The translations under genes were made by a program, and so were the position numbers. 64,000 nt of DNA from Arthrobacter_B citreus (lineage in GTDB: Bacteria > Actinomycetota > Actinomycetes > Actinomycetales > Micrococcaceae): NCBI RefSeq assembly GCF_042429235.1, contig NZ_JBHMBA010000009.1; one strand, written 5' to 3'. The number at the start of each line of letters is the position of its first letter. Within the stretch, counting starts at the first letter, position 1. The notes under the pieces are model-generated. The model ran no database searches. It saw only the letters and a program-made list of their open reading frames with translations, and was not told where the DNA came from. Below are positions 54,616 to 62,193 of the stretch, piece by piece.

Positions 54616-55628
54616 GCTGGGTTTCCTTCCGGAAGGGACGGGGTGGAGCCGCGGATGATGAGCCTGCTCGGGAGCACCACGGATTCCGGGGACTCGCCGG
54701 AGATCTCCGCGATCAGCAGGTCAACGGCCACGCGTCCCATGGCGTGCACGTCATGGGCTATAACGGTCAGCGCCGGGTTCAGCAGTGTGAAGGCTTCAAT
54801 GTCGTCGTAGGCAACGAAGGCAATGTCGGCACCGATGTCCAGGCCGCGGTCGTTGCACACGCCGACCGCGCCGATGCTCATCAGGCTGTCGGCGGCAAGC
54901 AGTGCGGTGGGAGGGACGGGAAGGTCCAGCAGCAGGCCCGCACCGGCGGCGCCGCTGGCGGACTGGAAGTCACCGAAGTACACGAGTTCGACGTCGTCAT
55001 CCGCCCCTGTTTCGGCGACGGCGGCGCGGAAGGCCTGCAGCCGTTCGCGGCCGGTTGACGTGGACTGCGGGCCGGCGATGTAGCCGATGCGGCGGTGGCC
55101 AAGCTCGGTGAGGTGGCGGACGGCGTCGGTGATGCCCCCGGCGTTGTCGGCCGTGACGCCGGCGACTGACGCGCCGTCGACCACGCGGTCCACGAACACC
55201 GTGGGCACCTCGCCGGCCAGGAGGGACGTCAGGCTGCTGGCCTCCCCCTGCGGTGCGGCAATCAGGCCGTCCACGCGCTGGGAGAGCATGACGTCGAGGT
55301 AGCGTTCCTGCTGCTCCTGGCTTTCATTGGCGTTGCCAAAAAGTGTCAGGTACTGGAACTCACTGGCACGCTGCTCGACGGCGTGGGCCAGGTCTGCGAA
55401 GAAGGGGTTACGGATATCGGGCAGCAGCAGGCCGATGGTCTGGGTGCTGGTCTTGCGCAGCGAACGGGCCTGGGCATTGGGACGGAACCCGAGTTCGGCG
55501 GCCGCTTCCCGGACCGCCTGCCGGGCGTCCTCCGACGTGGCGGAGTGCCCGGAGAGCACGCGCGACGCGGTGGCTGCCGAGACGCCGGCTTTCCTCGCCA
55601 CGTCTTTGATCGTCGTTGACCGCACCAT
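54612..55628 (-). CDS. rbsR: LacI family transcriptional regulator of the ribose operon
   Basis: The 338-residue protein starts at the ATG at 55628, behind AGGGAG; a longer frame would run through the operators and is rejected. The N-terminal LacI helix-turn-helix (TIKDVARKAGVSAATASRVL, residues 5-24) and hinge (about 45-60) precede a sugar-binding domain with TIGLLLPDIRNPFFADLA. It is the first gene of lacI-rbsA-rbsC-rbsB-rbsD, and the twin operators 17 bp upstream indicate that it represses the whole operon including itself. Ribose or a derivative is the expected inducer. Confidence 0.92.
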   Translation of the reverse strand: MVRSTTIKDVARKAGVSAATASRVLSGHSATSEDARQAVREAAAELGFRPNAQARSLRKTSTQTIGLLLPDIRNPFFADLAHAVEQRASEFQYLTLFGNANESQEQQERYLDVMLSQRVDGLIAAPQGEASSLTSLLAGEVPTVFVDRVVDGASVAGVTADNAGGITDAVRHLTELGHRRIGYIAGPQSTSTGRERLQAFRAAVAETGADDDVELVYFGDFQSASGAAGAGLLLDLPVPPTALLAADSLMSIGAVGVCNDRGLDIGADIAFVAYDDIEAFTLLNPALTVIAHDVHAMGRVAVDLLIAEISGESPESVVLPSRLIIRGSTPSLPEGNPA

Positions 55629-55644
55629 GCTCCCTACACCGTTG

Positions 55645-55672
55645 TGGAATCGATTCCATGGAATCGATTCCA
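55645..55672. promoter_or_regulatory. two abutting perfect operators of the ribose operon
   Basis: TGGAATCGATTCCA, a perfect 14-bp palindrome, occurs twice with no gap (55645-55658 and 55659-55672). The pair starts immediately downstream of the -10 box, so bound repressor would cover the transcription start. Confidence 0.85.
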
Positions 55673-55701
55673 AGTATGGGCTAGATCATGCTGCTGGTCA
55701 A
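55673..55701 (-). promoter_or_regulatory. promoter of the ribose operon
   Basis: On the minus strand TTGACC (55696-55701) and CATACT (55673-55678) are 17 bp apart, matching -35 and -10 consensus at 5 and 4 of 6 positions. Confidence 0.7.
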
Positions 55702-55734
55702 AACGGGGCTGTGGCGGGGCCCTGGCCGACGTCG

Positions 55735-55760
55735 CCGGCGGGCATCCAGAGGCCCGCCGG
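55735..55760 (-). terminator. hairpin after small hypothetical gene
   Basis: A 9-bp stem (CCGGCGGGC with GCCCGCCGG) and 8-nt loop lie 30 bp beyond the stop codon at 55790. It would separate this gene from the rbs promoter. Confidence 0.45.
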
Positions 55761-55789
55761 GTGGCATGGTTGCGGAGGTCAAGCGGAGG

Positions 55790-56047
55790 TTAAACCGGGA
55801 TAACGTCCCAGTCGGAGGCGCCGTCCCACCGGACGTAGAGATCCTTCGGCATAGCCGCTCCCCCACCGTGGTACAGGTGAAACTCCACCGCCTCGCCGTC
55901 CGCAAGGTCCATGCCGGCAGGCAGGTTTTTGGTGTTGACACCCACCCGTGAGCCGTCCACCACCACATTGGCGAGCTCATGCCCGCTGACGTTGCGGAGC
56001 ACGTAGGTGTCCTTGGCCGGGTTTTCGAGTCTCAGGGCATTGCTCAT
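55790..56047 (-). CDS. small hypothetical protein
   Basis: The product from the ATG at 56047 is 85 residues. It reads as a compact beta-rich domain (ALRLENPAKDTYVLRNVSG, then VVDGSRVGVNTKNLPAGMDL, then VEFHLYHGGG) with a Trp-containing end (VRWDGASDWDVIPV). It has no signal peptide and no Cys. The regular alternation of hydrophobic and polar residues and sensible codon use favour a real gene. I recognise no family. An ATG three codons earlier (56056) is equally possible, and no strong ribosome-binding site is visible for either. Confidence 0.6.
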   Translation of the reverse strand: MSNALRLENPAKDTYVLRNVSGHELANVVVDGSRVGVNTKNLPAGMDLADGEAVEFHLYHGGGAAMPKDLYVRWDGASDWDVIPV

Positions 56048-56184
56048 GGTGCCCATGCTACTGACGGGCAGCCGCATGCCGGAACCCCGCAGGCGTTGCG
56101 GAGCGGCCTGCACGCGCGGAATAGGGCGGTGGGATAACCGGCCCGCGCGCCCATCCCCGCGGCTGGGCGGAACGAATAACAACC

Positions 56185-56487
56185 ATGATCGAGCAGAGTC
56201 ATCGTCAGCAGACCGAGCGTCCCCTGCGGGAATTTTCCGGAACCTACGGCGGCTTTTACCTGCTGCCCGGAGAAGCATGGGGTGTCTCGGTTGCTGAGGA
56301 CGGAACGCCGCATGCCCGCTGCTGTTCCTGCCCCTGGGAGTACGAGGCCGCCACGGAGGAGGAAGCCGTAAAGCTGGTCAACTCGCATCTGCGGGTGGCG
56401 CATCCGGACGAACCGGGCGTGGTGAATCCGCGTCGGGAACCGGCAGTACCCCAGGTCGGACTCGAACCGACAACACATGGATTTTAA
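56185..56487 (+). CDS. small hypothetical protein with CxxC...HxxxxH pattern, 3' end antisense to a tRNA
   Basis: The 100-residue product starts at the ATG at 56185. It contains CCSCPWEYEAATEEEAVKLV, then NSHLRVAHP: two Cys and two His spaced like a short zinc-binding motif. The last residues (VGLEPTTHGF) come from reading the tRNA gene on the opposite strand; such ends are typical where a reading frame runs into a tRNA. The overlap with the tRNA is 41 bp. The N-terminal 85 residues look coding, so I regard it as a real gene with an unusual end. Its function is unknown. Confidence 0.55.
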   Translation: MIEQSHRQQTERPLREFSGTYGGFYLLPGEAWGVSVAEDGTPHARCCSCPWEYEAATEEEAVKLVNSHLRVAHPDEPGVVNPRREPAVPQVGLEPTTHGF

Positions 56488-56519
56488 GTCCACTGCCTCT
56501 GCCATTGGGCTACTGGGGC
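56447..56519 (-). tRNA. tRNA with UAA anticodon (annotated as Leu), 73 nt, short variable loop
   Basis: A complete cloverleaf can be drawn. The acceptor GCCCCAG pairs with CTGGGGT (G1-U72 wobble, A73), and the D arm has a 3-bp stem GCC/GGC. The anticodon stem GTGGA/TCCAT carries the loop CTTAAAA, giving UAA at 56484-56486. The variable loop is only five nucleotides (GTGTT), and the T arm is GTCGG-TTCGAGT-CCGAC. CCA is not encoded. The anticodon predicts Leu, but bacterial Leu tRNAs have a long variable arm of more than ten nucleotides, which this one lacks. Confidence 0.85.
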
Positions 56520-56567
56520 GGAAGCGCAAGGCTTCTGGTCAAGCCTACTGGACGCCGGACCAGGGCA

Positions 56568-56609
56568 GAAAAACGACGGCGGCCCCTCCCACAGGGAGGA
56601 ACCGCCGTC
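56568..56609 (-). terminator. terminator downstream of ndh
   Basis: The stem GACGGCGG/CCGCCGTC plus CCTCCC/GGGAGG, with a 2x2 internal mismatch, ends on the minus strand in GTTTTTC. It lies 28 bp past the ndh stop. Confidence 0.75.
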
Positions 56610-56636
56610 ATACGCGTGCCGCAGGGGGCCGGAAGC

Positions 56637-58022
56637 CTACTTGGCGGCTTCCTTCTTCTTGGCCGGTGCAGCGGCAGCCTGGAACGTCTTGCGCGGGTTC
56701 TTCAGGTTGCGCAGGTCGGTCAGGTCGCGGCCGTAGGCCACGTTCATGATCCAGCCGACGATGACGCGGGACTTGCGCTCGAACATCGGCATGGCCAGGC
56801 CGTGGTAGCCGCGGTGTGCCAGCCAGGCCGGGAAGCCCTTCATGCCGAAGCCCATGATGTTGGCGACGCCCTTGTACTGGCCCAGGCCGGCAACGGCGCC
56901 GAGGCTCTTGTGGTTGTATTCCTCAACGCTGCCCACGCCGTAGCGGGCGGCCAGGATGTTCTTGGCCAGCAGCTTTGCCTGCCGGACGGCGTGCTGTGCG
57001 TTCGGCACGCAGAAGCCGCCAACCCCGCCACCGGAGAGGTCGGGAACAGCCGAGACGTCGCCGGCGGCCCAGGCGCCCTCGAGGGGGCCGTCGTCGCCGG
57101 TGATGCGCAGTTCGGCGTTGGCACGGACGCGGCCGCGGTCATCGATCGGGAAGTCGGTGGCGCGGACCATCGGATTGGCCTGCACGCCCGCGGTCCAGAT
57201 CAGGGTGTCGGTGGCGAATTCGCCGGCCGGGGACTTGTCCGCCATGTTGATCAGCTTCAGCACGCCGTCCTCAGCGGAGGCCAGCGAGGTGTTCAGCAGA
57301 ACCTCTATGCCGCGCTCACGCATGCTCGAGACAACCCACTCGGCCTGGTCCGGCTTGACCTCGGGCATGACGCGGCCCATGGCTTCAATCAGGACAAAAC
57401 GAAGGTCTTCGCGCTTGAGGCGGTCGTTGACGCGGACTGCGTCACGGGCCATGTCTTCGAGCTCGGTCAGGGTTTCAATGCCGGCAAAACCGCCGCCCAC
57501 GACGACGAAGGTGAGGGCGCGTTCGCGCTCCGGACCTGCGGGCATCAGCGATGCGGTTTCGATGCGCTCGAGCACCTGGTTGCGGGTGCCCACGGCTTCT
57601 TCAATGGACTTCATGCCAATGCCGGCCTCAGCCAGACCCGGAATCGGGAAGGTGCGGGTGATGGAACCGGCGGCCAGGACCACGTCCTGGTACGGCAGCT
57701 CAAAGGGAGCTCCGCCGTCGGCGGGCTCGATGACGGCCGTGTGGGCCGCGTGGTTGATGGAGGTGACCTTGCCGGTGATCAGCTCGGTGTTCTTCAGGTG
57801 CATGCGGTGGGACACGACGGCGTCGCGCGGCTCAATGGTGCCGGCGGCAACCTCGGGGAGGAAGGGCTGGTACGTCATGTACGGCAGCGGATCAACAACG
57901 GTGACGATCCCGCCTTCGTCCTTAACCTTCTTCTGGAGGTTCTTCGCTACGTAGAGACCTACGTAGCCACCGCCTACCACTAGGACGCGGGGACGGTCTG
58001 AAAACTTTGTCGTAGATGCCAT
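56637..58022 (-). CDS. ndh: type II NADH dehydrogenase (NDH-2)
   Basis: NDH-2 transfers electrons from NADH to quinone at the membrane surface without pumping protons. The 461-residue flavoprotein has the FAD-binding VGGGYVGLYVAKNL near residue 16 and the NADH-binding VVVGGGFAGIETL near 168. It also has the TGAQPN-type region WTAGVQANPMVR and the C-terminal FAD contact WAAGDVSAVPD near 320. The Lys/Ala-rich tail is amphipathic and may aid membrane binding. It appears monocistronic with its own terminator. Confidence 0.95.
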   Translation of the reverse strand: MASTTKFSDRPRVLVVGGGYVGLYVAKNLQKKVKDEGGIVTVVDPLPYMTYQPFLPEVAAGTIEPRDAVVSHRMHLKNTELITGKVTSINHAAHTAVIEPADGGAPFELPYQDVVLAAGSITRTFPIPGLAEAGIGMKSIEEAVGTRNQVLERIETASLMPAGPERERALTFVVVGGGFAGIETLTELEDMARDAVRVNDRLKREDLRFVLIEAMGRVMPEVKPDQAEWVVSSMRERGIEVLLNTSLASAEDGVLKLINMADKSPAGEFATDTLIWTAGVQANPMVRATDFPIDDRGRVRANAELRITGDDGPLEGAWAAGDVSAVPDLSGGGVGGFCVPNAQHAVRQAKLLAKNILAARYGVGSVEEYNHKSLGAVAGLGQYKGVANIMGFGMKGFPAWLAHRGYHGLAMPMFERKSRVIVGWIMNVAYGRDLTDLRNLKNPRKTFQAAAAPAKKKEAAK

Positions 58023-58053
58023 GCCCTTATCGTACCTGAGTTTGTGAAAACCT

Positions 58054-59457
58054 TCACGAGATTTCGGAGTATTTTAGCTGACCCGTTTCAGTGTCCTCGG
58101 TCGCGGGAAATAATTCCGAGTGGCGCCGCGCGCGCGCCACGGCAATGACACCTGCCACTGTGACTCCCACCAGCAGCCCGCCAAATCCCAGGACCAGGGC
58201 GGCCGGCAGCGGATCAGGCTCCGAGTCCGGGGGCAGCGCCACCGGAACCGTCGGCTCGGGCAGGTCCGGCACCGCAGGCTCAACCGCTACCGGAGCATCG
58301 GATGCAGGCGCCGTGGGCACAACCCGGCGGTGGATCCGGATCCAGTCGGCAATGTTGCCCAGCGGATTCGCGGACACCGGCGCCACGTCGGCGGTCAGGG
58401 CCGCGCCCGCGTTGAGGATGCCGTAGCCGTAGATGGTGTCCTGGCCAGGCGCCCCGGCATCGCTGGCGGTGCTGATGATCCGGTTAATGACGTCCGCTGC
58501 GCTGAGGTCGGGGTAGGCGGAGCGGATCAGCGCCGCGGTTCCGGCCACCAGCGGCGCGGCCCCGGATGTTCCGCTCCAGTCCGCATAGCGGGCGGGTCCG
58601 CCGGGCAGGCCGCCCACCAGGTTTTCCGCCGGTGCGGCAACGCCGATGCTGATTCCTTCCGAGGAGGAATCCTGGCTCGCTTCTCCGTTCCGGTCCAGCC
58701 CGGCGACGGTCAGCACGCCGGGAATAGTGGCGGGGGCCCCGACCTGGACCATGCCGACGGCGCGGTTTCCGGCGGCCACGACAACCACCACGTCCTGCTG
58801 CTCGGCGTACAGGAACGCGTCGTCCCAGCTTTCCGGCCACGAGGTGGATGTGCTGCCCAGGGACATGTTGATGACCTGGGCGCCGTTGTCCACGGCCCAC
58901 CGGATAGCGGTGGGAATCTGGTCCTCAATGGGGATTCCGCCGGGGTTGTCCGGTCCGATCCACGCGGAAACCGCCAGCAGTTCGGCTTTCGGGGCCACGC
59001 CGATGATTCCGTCGGACTTGGTGGGAGCGGGTTTCTTCTCCGCTTTGTCGCCGTCGCCGCCGTCGTCATCCTTTTCCGGTTCAGCCGGCGGCTCGTGGCC
59101 GCGGCCGGCGAGCAGCGTTGCCACCAGGGTTCCATGTGACGGGTTGGCCCCCAGCCCCCTGCTGCCGCTTGGATCCCCGGCCCCGGAGACGTCGGTGCCG
59201 CCGGTCACGGCACCGGCCAGGTCCGGGTGGGTGGGATCGATGCCGGTATCAATGACCGCCACTTTCACGCCTTCGCCCTGGCTTACTTTCCAGGCCTCGT
59301 CAATGCCGGAACCGGCAAGCCAGTACTGCTTGTCGCGCCATTCGTCGGCAGAGGCCGGGGCAGCCGGAATCAGGGTGGCCAGCGCCAGCAGCGATGCCAT
59401 CAGGAGTGTCCGTGTTCCCTTCTGCCGGTGCTGGGGCCACGCCGACGAAGGCGTCAC
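58054..59457 (-). CDS. membrane-anchored subtilisin-like serine protease (S8, mycosin-like)
   Basis: The 467-residue protein has a signal peptide (about 14-38, ending PASA) and the subtilisin triad Asp70 (DTGID), His108 (NPSHGT) and Ser298 (WSGTSGAAP), with oxyanion Asn231. An acidic, Lys-rich insert occupies about 120-147. A Pro/Ala linker and one C-terminal transmembrane helix (about 415-440) anchor it. This layout is that of mycosins of type VII secretion systems, but no ESX gene is nearby. The GTG start overlaps the stop of the DUF501-Ppx gene, so expression is coupled. Confidence 0.92.
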   Translation of the reverse strand: MTPSSAWPQHRQKGTRTLLMASLLALATLIPAAPASADEWRDKQYWLAGSGIDEAWKVSQGEGVKVAVIDTGIDPTHPDLAGAVTGGTDVSGAGDPSGSRGLGANPSHGTLVATLLAGRGHEPPAEPEKDDDGGDGDKAEKKPAPTKSDGIIGVAPKAELLAVSAWIGPDNPGGIPIEDQIPTAIRWAVDNGAQVINMSLGSTSTSWPESWDDAFLYAEQQDVVVVVAAGNRAVGMVQVGAPATIPGVLTVAGLDRNGEASQDSSSEGISIGVAAPAENLVGGLPGGPARYADWSGTSGAAPLVAGTAALIRSAYPDLSAADVINRIISTASDAGAPGQDTIYGYGILNAGAALTADVAPVSANPLGNIADWIRIHRRVVPTAPASDAPVAVEPAVPDLPEPTVPVALPPDSEPDPLPAALVLGFGGLLVGVTVAGVIAVARARRHSELFPATEDTETGQLKYSEIS

Positions 59458-61109
59458 CGCGCAGCGCTCAGGGCTATGCCGTCAAGGATGTCGTGCTCAC
59501 TGGTGACAGCCGTGGACACAGCACCGTCAGTCAGCTCGGCAACCCGGTCCACAATGGTCTGCCAGATCAGCGCGCCGGCGCCAATAACGTCCACCCGGCC
59601 CGGATGCATGTAGGGCAGGGCGGCACGGCTGTCCCGGTCCATGTGGAGGAGTTCTCCCGCTGCCTGGTCGATCCGTGCAATATCGAGTTCGGTGCCGTGG
59701 ATGGCGCTGGCGGAGTATTCGGGCAGGTGCAGCGCGTGGGCAGTGACCGTGGTGATGGTCCCGGCAACGCCCACCAGGCGGTCCGCCTCGGCGAGCGGAA
59801 CAGTGGTCAGGACCTGGGCAATCATGTCCAGGATGTCACCGCGCGCGACGGCGATTTCCGCCTCCGTCGGCGGGTTCGACGTCAGGTGCCGCTCCGTGAA
59901 CCGGACGCAGCCCATGTCAGTGCTTTTTGCCGCCAGCACGCCGTCGGAGGTGCCCAGGACAAACTCGGTGCTGCCGCCGCCCAGATCCACTACGAGGGTC
60001 TTGGCGCCGTTGCTTCCACCCAGGACACTGGTGGCCCCGGCAAAGGACAGCGCGGCTTCTTCGTCACCGGTGATCACTTCGGGTTCAACCCCGAGCCGCG
60101 ACCGGATGCCGTCCACGAACTCTGCCCGGTTTTCCGCGTCGCGGCTGGCCGAGGTGGCGACAAACCGGACCCGCGTGGCACCGTGCTCGCGGATCAGGGC
60201 AGCGTATTCATCGGCTGCTTCGAAAGTCCGTTCCAGGGCCTCGGGCGCCAGACGGCCGGTGGCATCGACTCCCTGCCCCAGCCGGTTGACCCGCATCAGG
60301 CGCACGACGTCGGTCAGCTTGGGCACGCCGCCCTCGTACGTCACGTCGGCGATCAGCAGACGGATGGAATTGGTTCCACAGTCCACTGCGGCAACCCGCT
60401 CCGTGGCTTTGCTTTCCTGCGCATCGTTCATATCCGTCACGGCATCCCCCTGCTGTTCGACGTTGGCGGCCTCCACGGCCTCGCGGCGGGCGGCACGCTT
60501 AGCCTCCAGTTCCTCCGCGGAGAGGCCCTGGGTCTTGGTGTGCCGGCTCAGATCGCGGCTGGGCGCCGCGGCCGTGGTGTTCCACGCGCCATCACAATAG
60601 CAGCGATCACGGGTCCACCACTGGGAAATGCGTTCCAGCGCCTCGTCTCCGAGCGGGTTCACCCCGGGACCGGCCGCCAGCGAGTGGCCCACCAGCACAT
60701 GCAGGCATTTCACGCGGGTGGGCATGCCGCCGGCGGAAACTCCGTCAATCTCGGGGACGGGGCCGACGCCGGTGCGGGCGCCAATGTCGTTCCGGGCCTG
60801 GAGGTACGCTTCGTGGGCTGAGCGGTACCGCGCGGCGAGCTCTGCGTCCTGCTCCAGCCGCTCGGTCATTTCGTTCATGACTCCGGCTGCTTCGAGCCGG
60901 GAAACGGCTGCCGTGATGACCGGATGCGCCAGGTAATAGGTGGTGGGAAAGGGAATGCCGTTGCTCAGGCGCGGAGCCGTGGTGGCCACCAACGGGTTGC
61001 CGCAGACGCAGCGCGCCCCGATCTCGACGACGTCGCGGGCCGGCCTGCCGAGCTGTCGGCTCAGGGTCTCCAAGTCTTCGGAGGTGGGGGTGAGCTGCTC
61101 CTGGGTCAT
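59454..61109 (-). CDS. in-frame fusion of DUF501 protein and Ppx/GppA phosphatase
   Basis: The 551-residue frame is uninterrupted. Residues 1-176 form a DUF501 domain with CVCGNPL, GMPTRVKCLH and the WWTRDRCYCDGAW end. Residues 177-235 are a charged linker. Residues 236-551 are a Ppx/GppA ATPase-fold domain with VAAVDCGTNSIRLLI, a GDEEAALSF loop and VVDLGGGSTEF. Ppx/GppA enzymes degrade polyphosphate or pppGpp. In M. tuberculosis the two parts are separate genes (Rv1025, Rv1026). A GTG (60440) and an ATG (60431) inside the linker could allow separate translation of the phosphatase. Confidence 0.88.
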   Translation of the reverse strand: MTQEQLTPTSEDLETLSRQLGRPARDVVEIGARCVCGNPLVATTAPRLSNGIPFPTTYYLAHPVITAAVSRLEAAGVMNEMTERLEQDAELAARYRSAHEAYLQARNDIGARTGVGPVPEIDGVSAGGMPTRVKCLHVLVGHSLAAGPGVNPLGDEALERISQWWTRDRCYCDGAWNTTAAAPSRDLSRHTKTQGLSAEELEAKRAARREAVEAANVEQQGDAVTDMNDAQESKATERVAAVDCGTNSIRLLIADVTYEGGVPKLTDVVRLMRVNRLGQGVDATGRLAPEALERTFEAADEYAALIREHGATRVRFVATSASRDAENRAEFVDGIRSRLGVEPEVITGDEEAALSFAGATSVLGGSNGAKTLVVDLGGGSTEFVLGTSDGVLAAKSTDMGCVRFTERHLTSNPPTEAEIAVARGDILDMIAQVLTTVPLAEADRLVGVAGTITTVTAHALHLPEYSASAIHGTELDIARIDQAAGELLHMDRDSRAALPYMHPGRVDVIGAGALIWQTIVDRVAELTDGAVSTAVTSEHDILDGIALSAAR

Positions 61110-61232
61110 GCCGGAGGTTCCTTCCTGGGGGCCTCGAAGAGGCCCGGACTAAGTGATGTCTGCGCTTCTAAGATTACTGTGCGCAGACCGGAGCCGGGGC
61201 CGGGTCCCCTGCGGACCGGGACGGCCGGAGGG

Positions 61233-62105
61233 CTACGGCGCCGTGGCCGACCTCTTCACGGAGTCCCACAGCGCGTCGACCCACTGCAGGTCTTCCGCTT
61301 CTTCCTGCGCCTGCTGCTCGGCGTTTTCCACCCCGTGTTCGCCCTTGACCAGATAGCGGGTCTCCCCCGGCATGACCAGGAAAATGCGCTCCCGGGCCTG
61401 CTGCTTGATGTAGTTGGGGTCTTCCCACCGGTCCAGCTGGGCTTCCAGGTCCCGTGATGTTTCCTTCTGGGCGGCAATCTCCGCTTCCAGCGCCGCGATG
61501 TCCGACCGCTGGTGCAGATAGGTGTTCACCGACGGCGCGAGAAGCACAGTGATGACCAGAGTCACCATGGCCAGGACCAGGAGGCGCCCGGAAAAGGCCT
61601 TCGCGGGGACCGGTCGCAGATCATCGGAGGCATCGACGGCGGTTGCACCGGCTGTGGCACCGAAGGTCTGGGCGGCGGACCGGCGCCGGAACCTGCCGGC
61701 GGCGGCACTGGTCTCATCTGTTCCGGCGCGACCCGCTGTGGCGCCACCGGCTGTGGCGCCACCGGCTGTGGCGGCACCGGATTTCCGCCCGTTGGGGGCC
61801 TTGGCAGCCTTGGACGCCTTTGCTGCAGTTGATGCCTTTGGTCCGGCGGTCGCCCTTGTCGCGGCGGATGCCTTTGTTCCGGCGGGCGCCTTTGCCTTCG
61901 GGGTCTTGGCCGCGGGAGCTGCCGCGGATTCGCTTTCGGCGGCCGGACTAGGGGCCACGGGCTTTGTGGCGCTGATGGTGTCCGGATCCGCCGGAGGGTT
62001 CCGCCGCCGCACCGGTTTTGTCCCGCCGGTCCCGGACGCAGCCGCGCCCCCGGCGCTGTCCACCGTTGAACCGGCCTTGGGGACTTTCGGGCGTCGGGTG
62101 GGCAT
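61233..62105 (-). CDS. FtsB/DivIC-family septum formation initiator
   Basis: The 290-residue protein has a very long Ala/Lys/Thr/Pro-rich cytoplasmic N-terminus (about 1-170) with five-residue repeats. One transmembrane helix (about 173-193) is followed by a coiled coil (IAALEAEIAAQKETSRDLEAQ) and the DivIC end LDRWEDPNYIKQQARERIFLVMPGE, of which the YIKQQARERI core is diagnostic. It belongs to the divisome and probably bridges FtsQ and FtsL. Gene order eno-DivIC-DUF501-Ppx is the actinobacterial standard (Rv1023-Rv1026). Confidence 0.92.
   Translation of the reverse strand: MPTRRPKVPKAGSTVDSAGGAAASGTGGTKPVRRRNPPADPDTISATKPVAPSPAAESESAAAPAAKTPKAKAPAGTKASAATRATAGPKASTAAKASKAAKAPNGRKSGAATAGGATAGGATAGRAGTDETSAAAGRFRRRSAAQTFGATAGATAVDASDDLRPVPAKAFSGRLLVLAMVTLVITVLLAPSVNTYLHQRSDIAALEAEIAAQKETSRDLEAQLDRWEDPNYIKQQARERIFLVMPGETRYLVKGEHGVENAEQQAQEEAEDLQWVDALWDSVKRSATAP
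61735..61779 (-). repeat. three tandem 15-bp repeats within the DivIC gene
   Basis: On the plus strand GCTGTGGCGCCACCG occurs at 61735 and 61750 and, with one mismatch, at 61765. It encodes GGATA-type five-residue units in the disordered N-terminal tail, so copy number could vary without frame loss. Confidence 0.8.
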
Positions 62106-62193
62106 GGAACTCCTTGGTATGGCTAAACGAAAACAGTGGTTAAACAGGGCCGGCGGGCACCCCCGTTAACGAGGGTACCCACCGGCAGCATGC

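Noticed and set aside
56505..57983. 492-residue open frame on the plus strand
   Set aside because: It is the antisense of ndh and begins inside the tRNA. The NDH-2 protein on the other strand has intact FAD and NADH motifs.
59394..60821. 475-residue open frame on the plus strand
   Set aside because: It is antisense to the DUF501-Ppx gene, whose domains are unmistakable.
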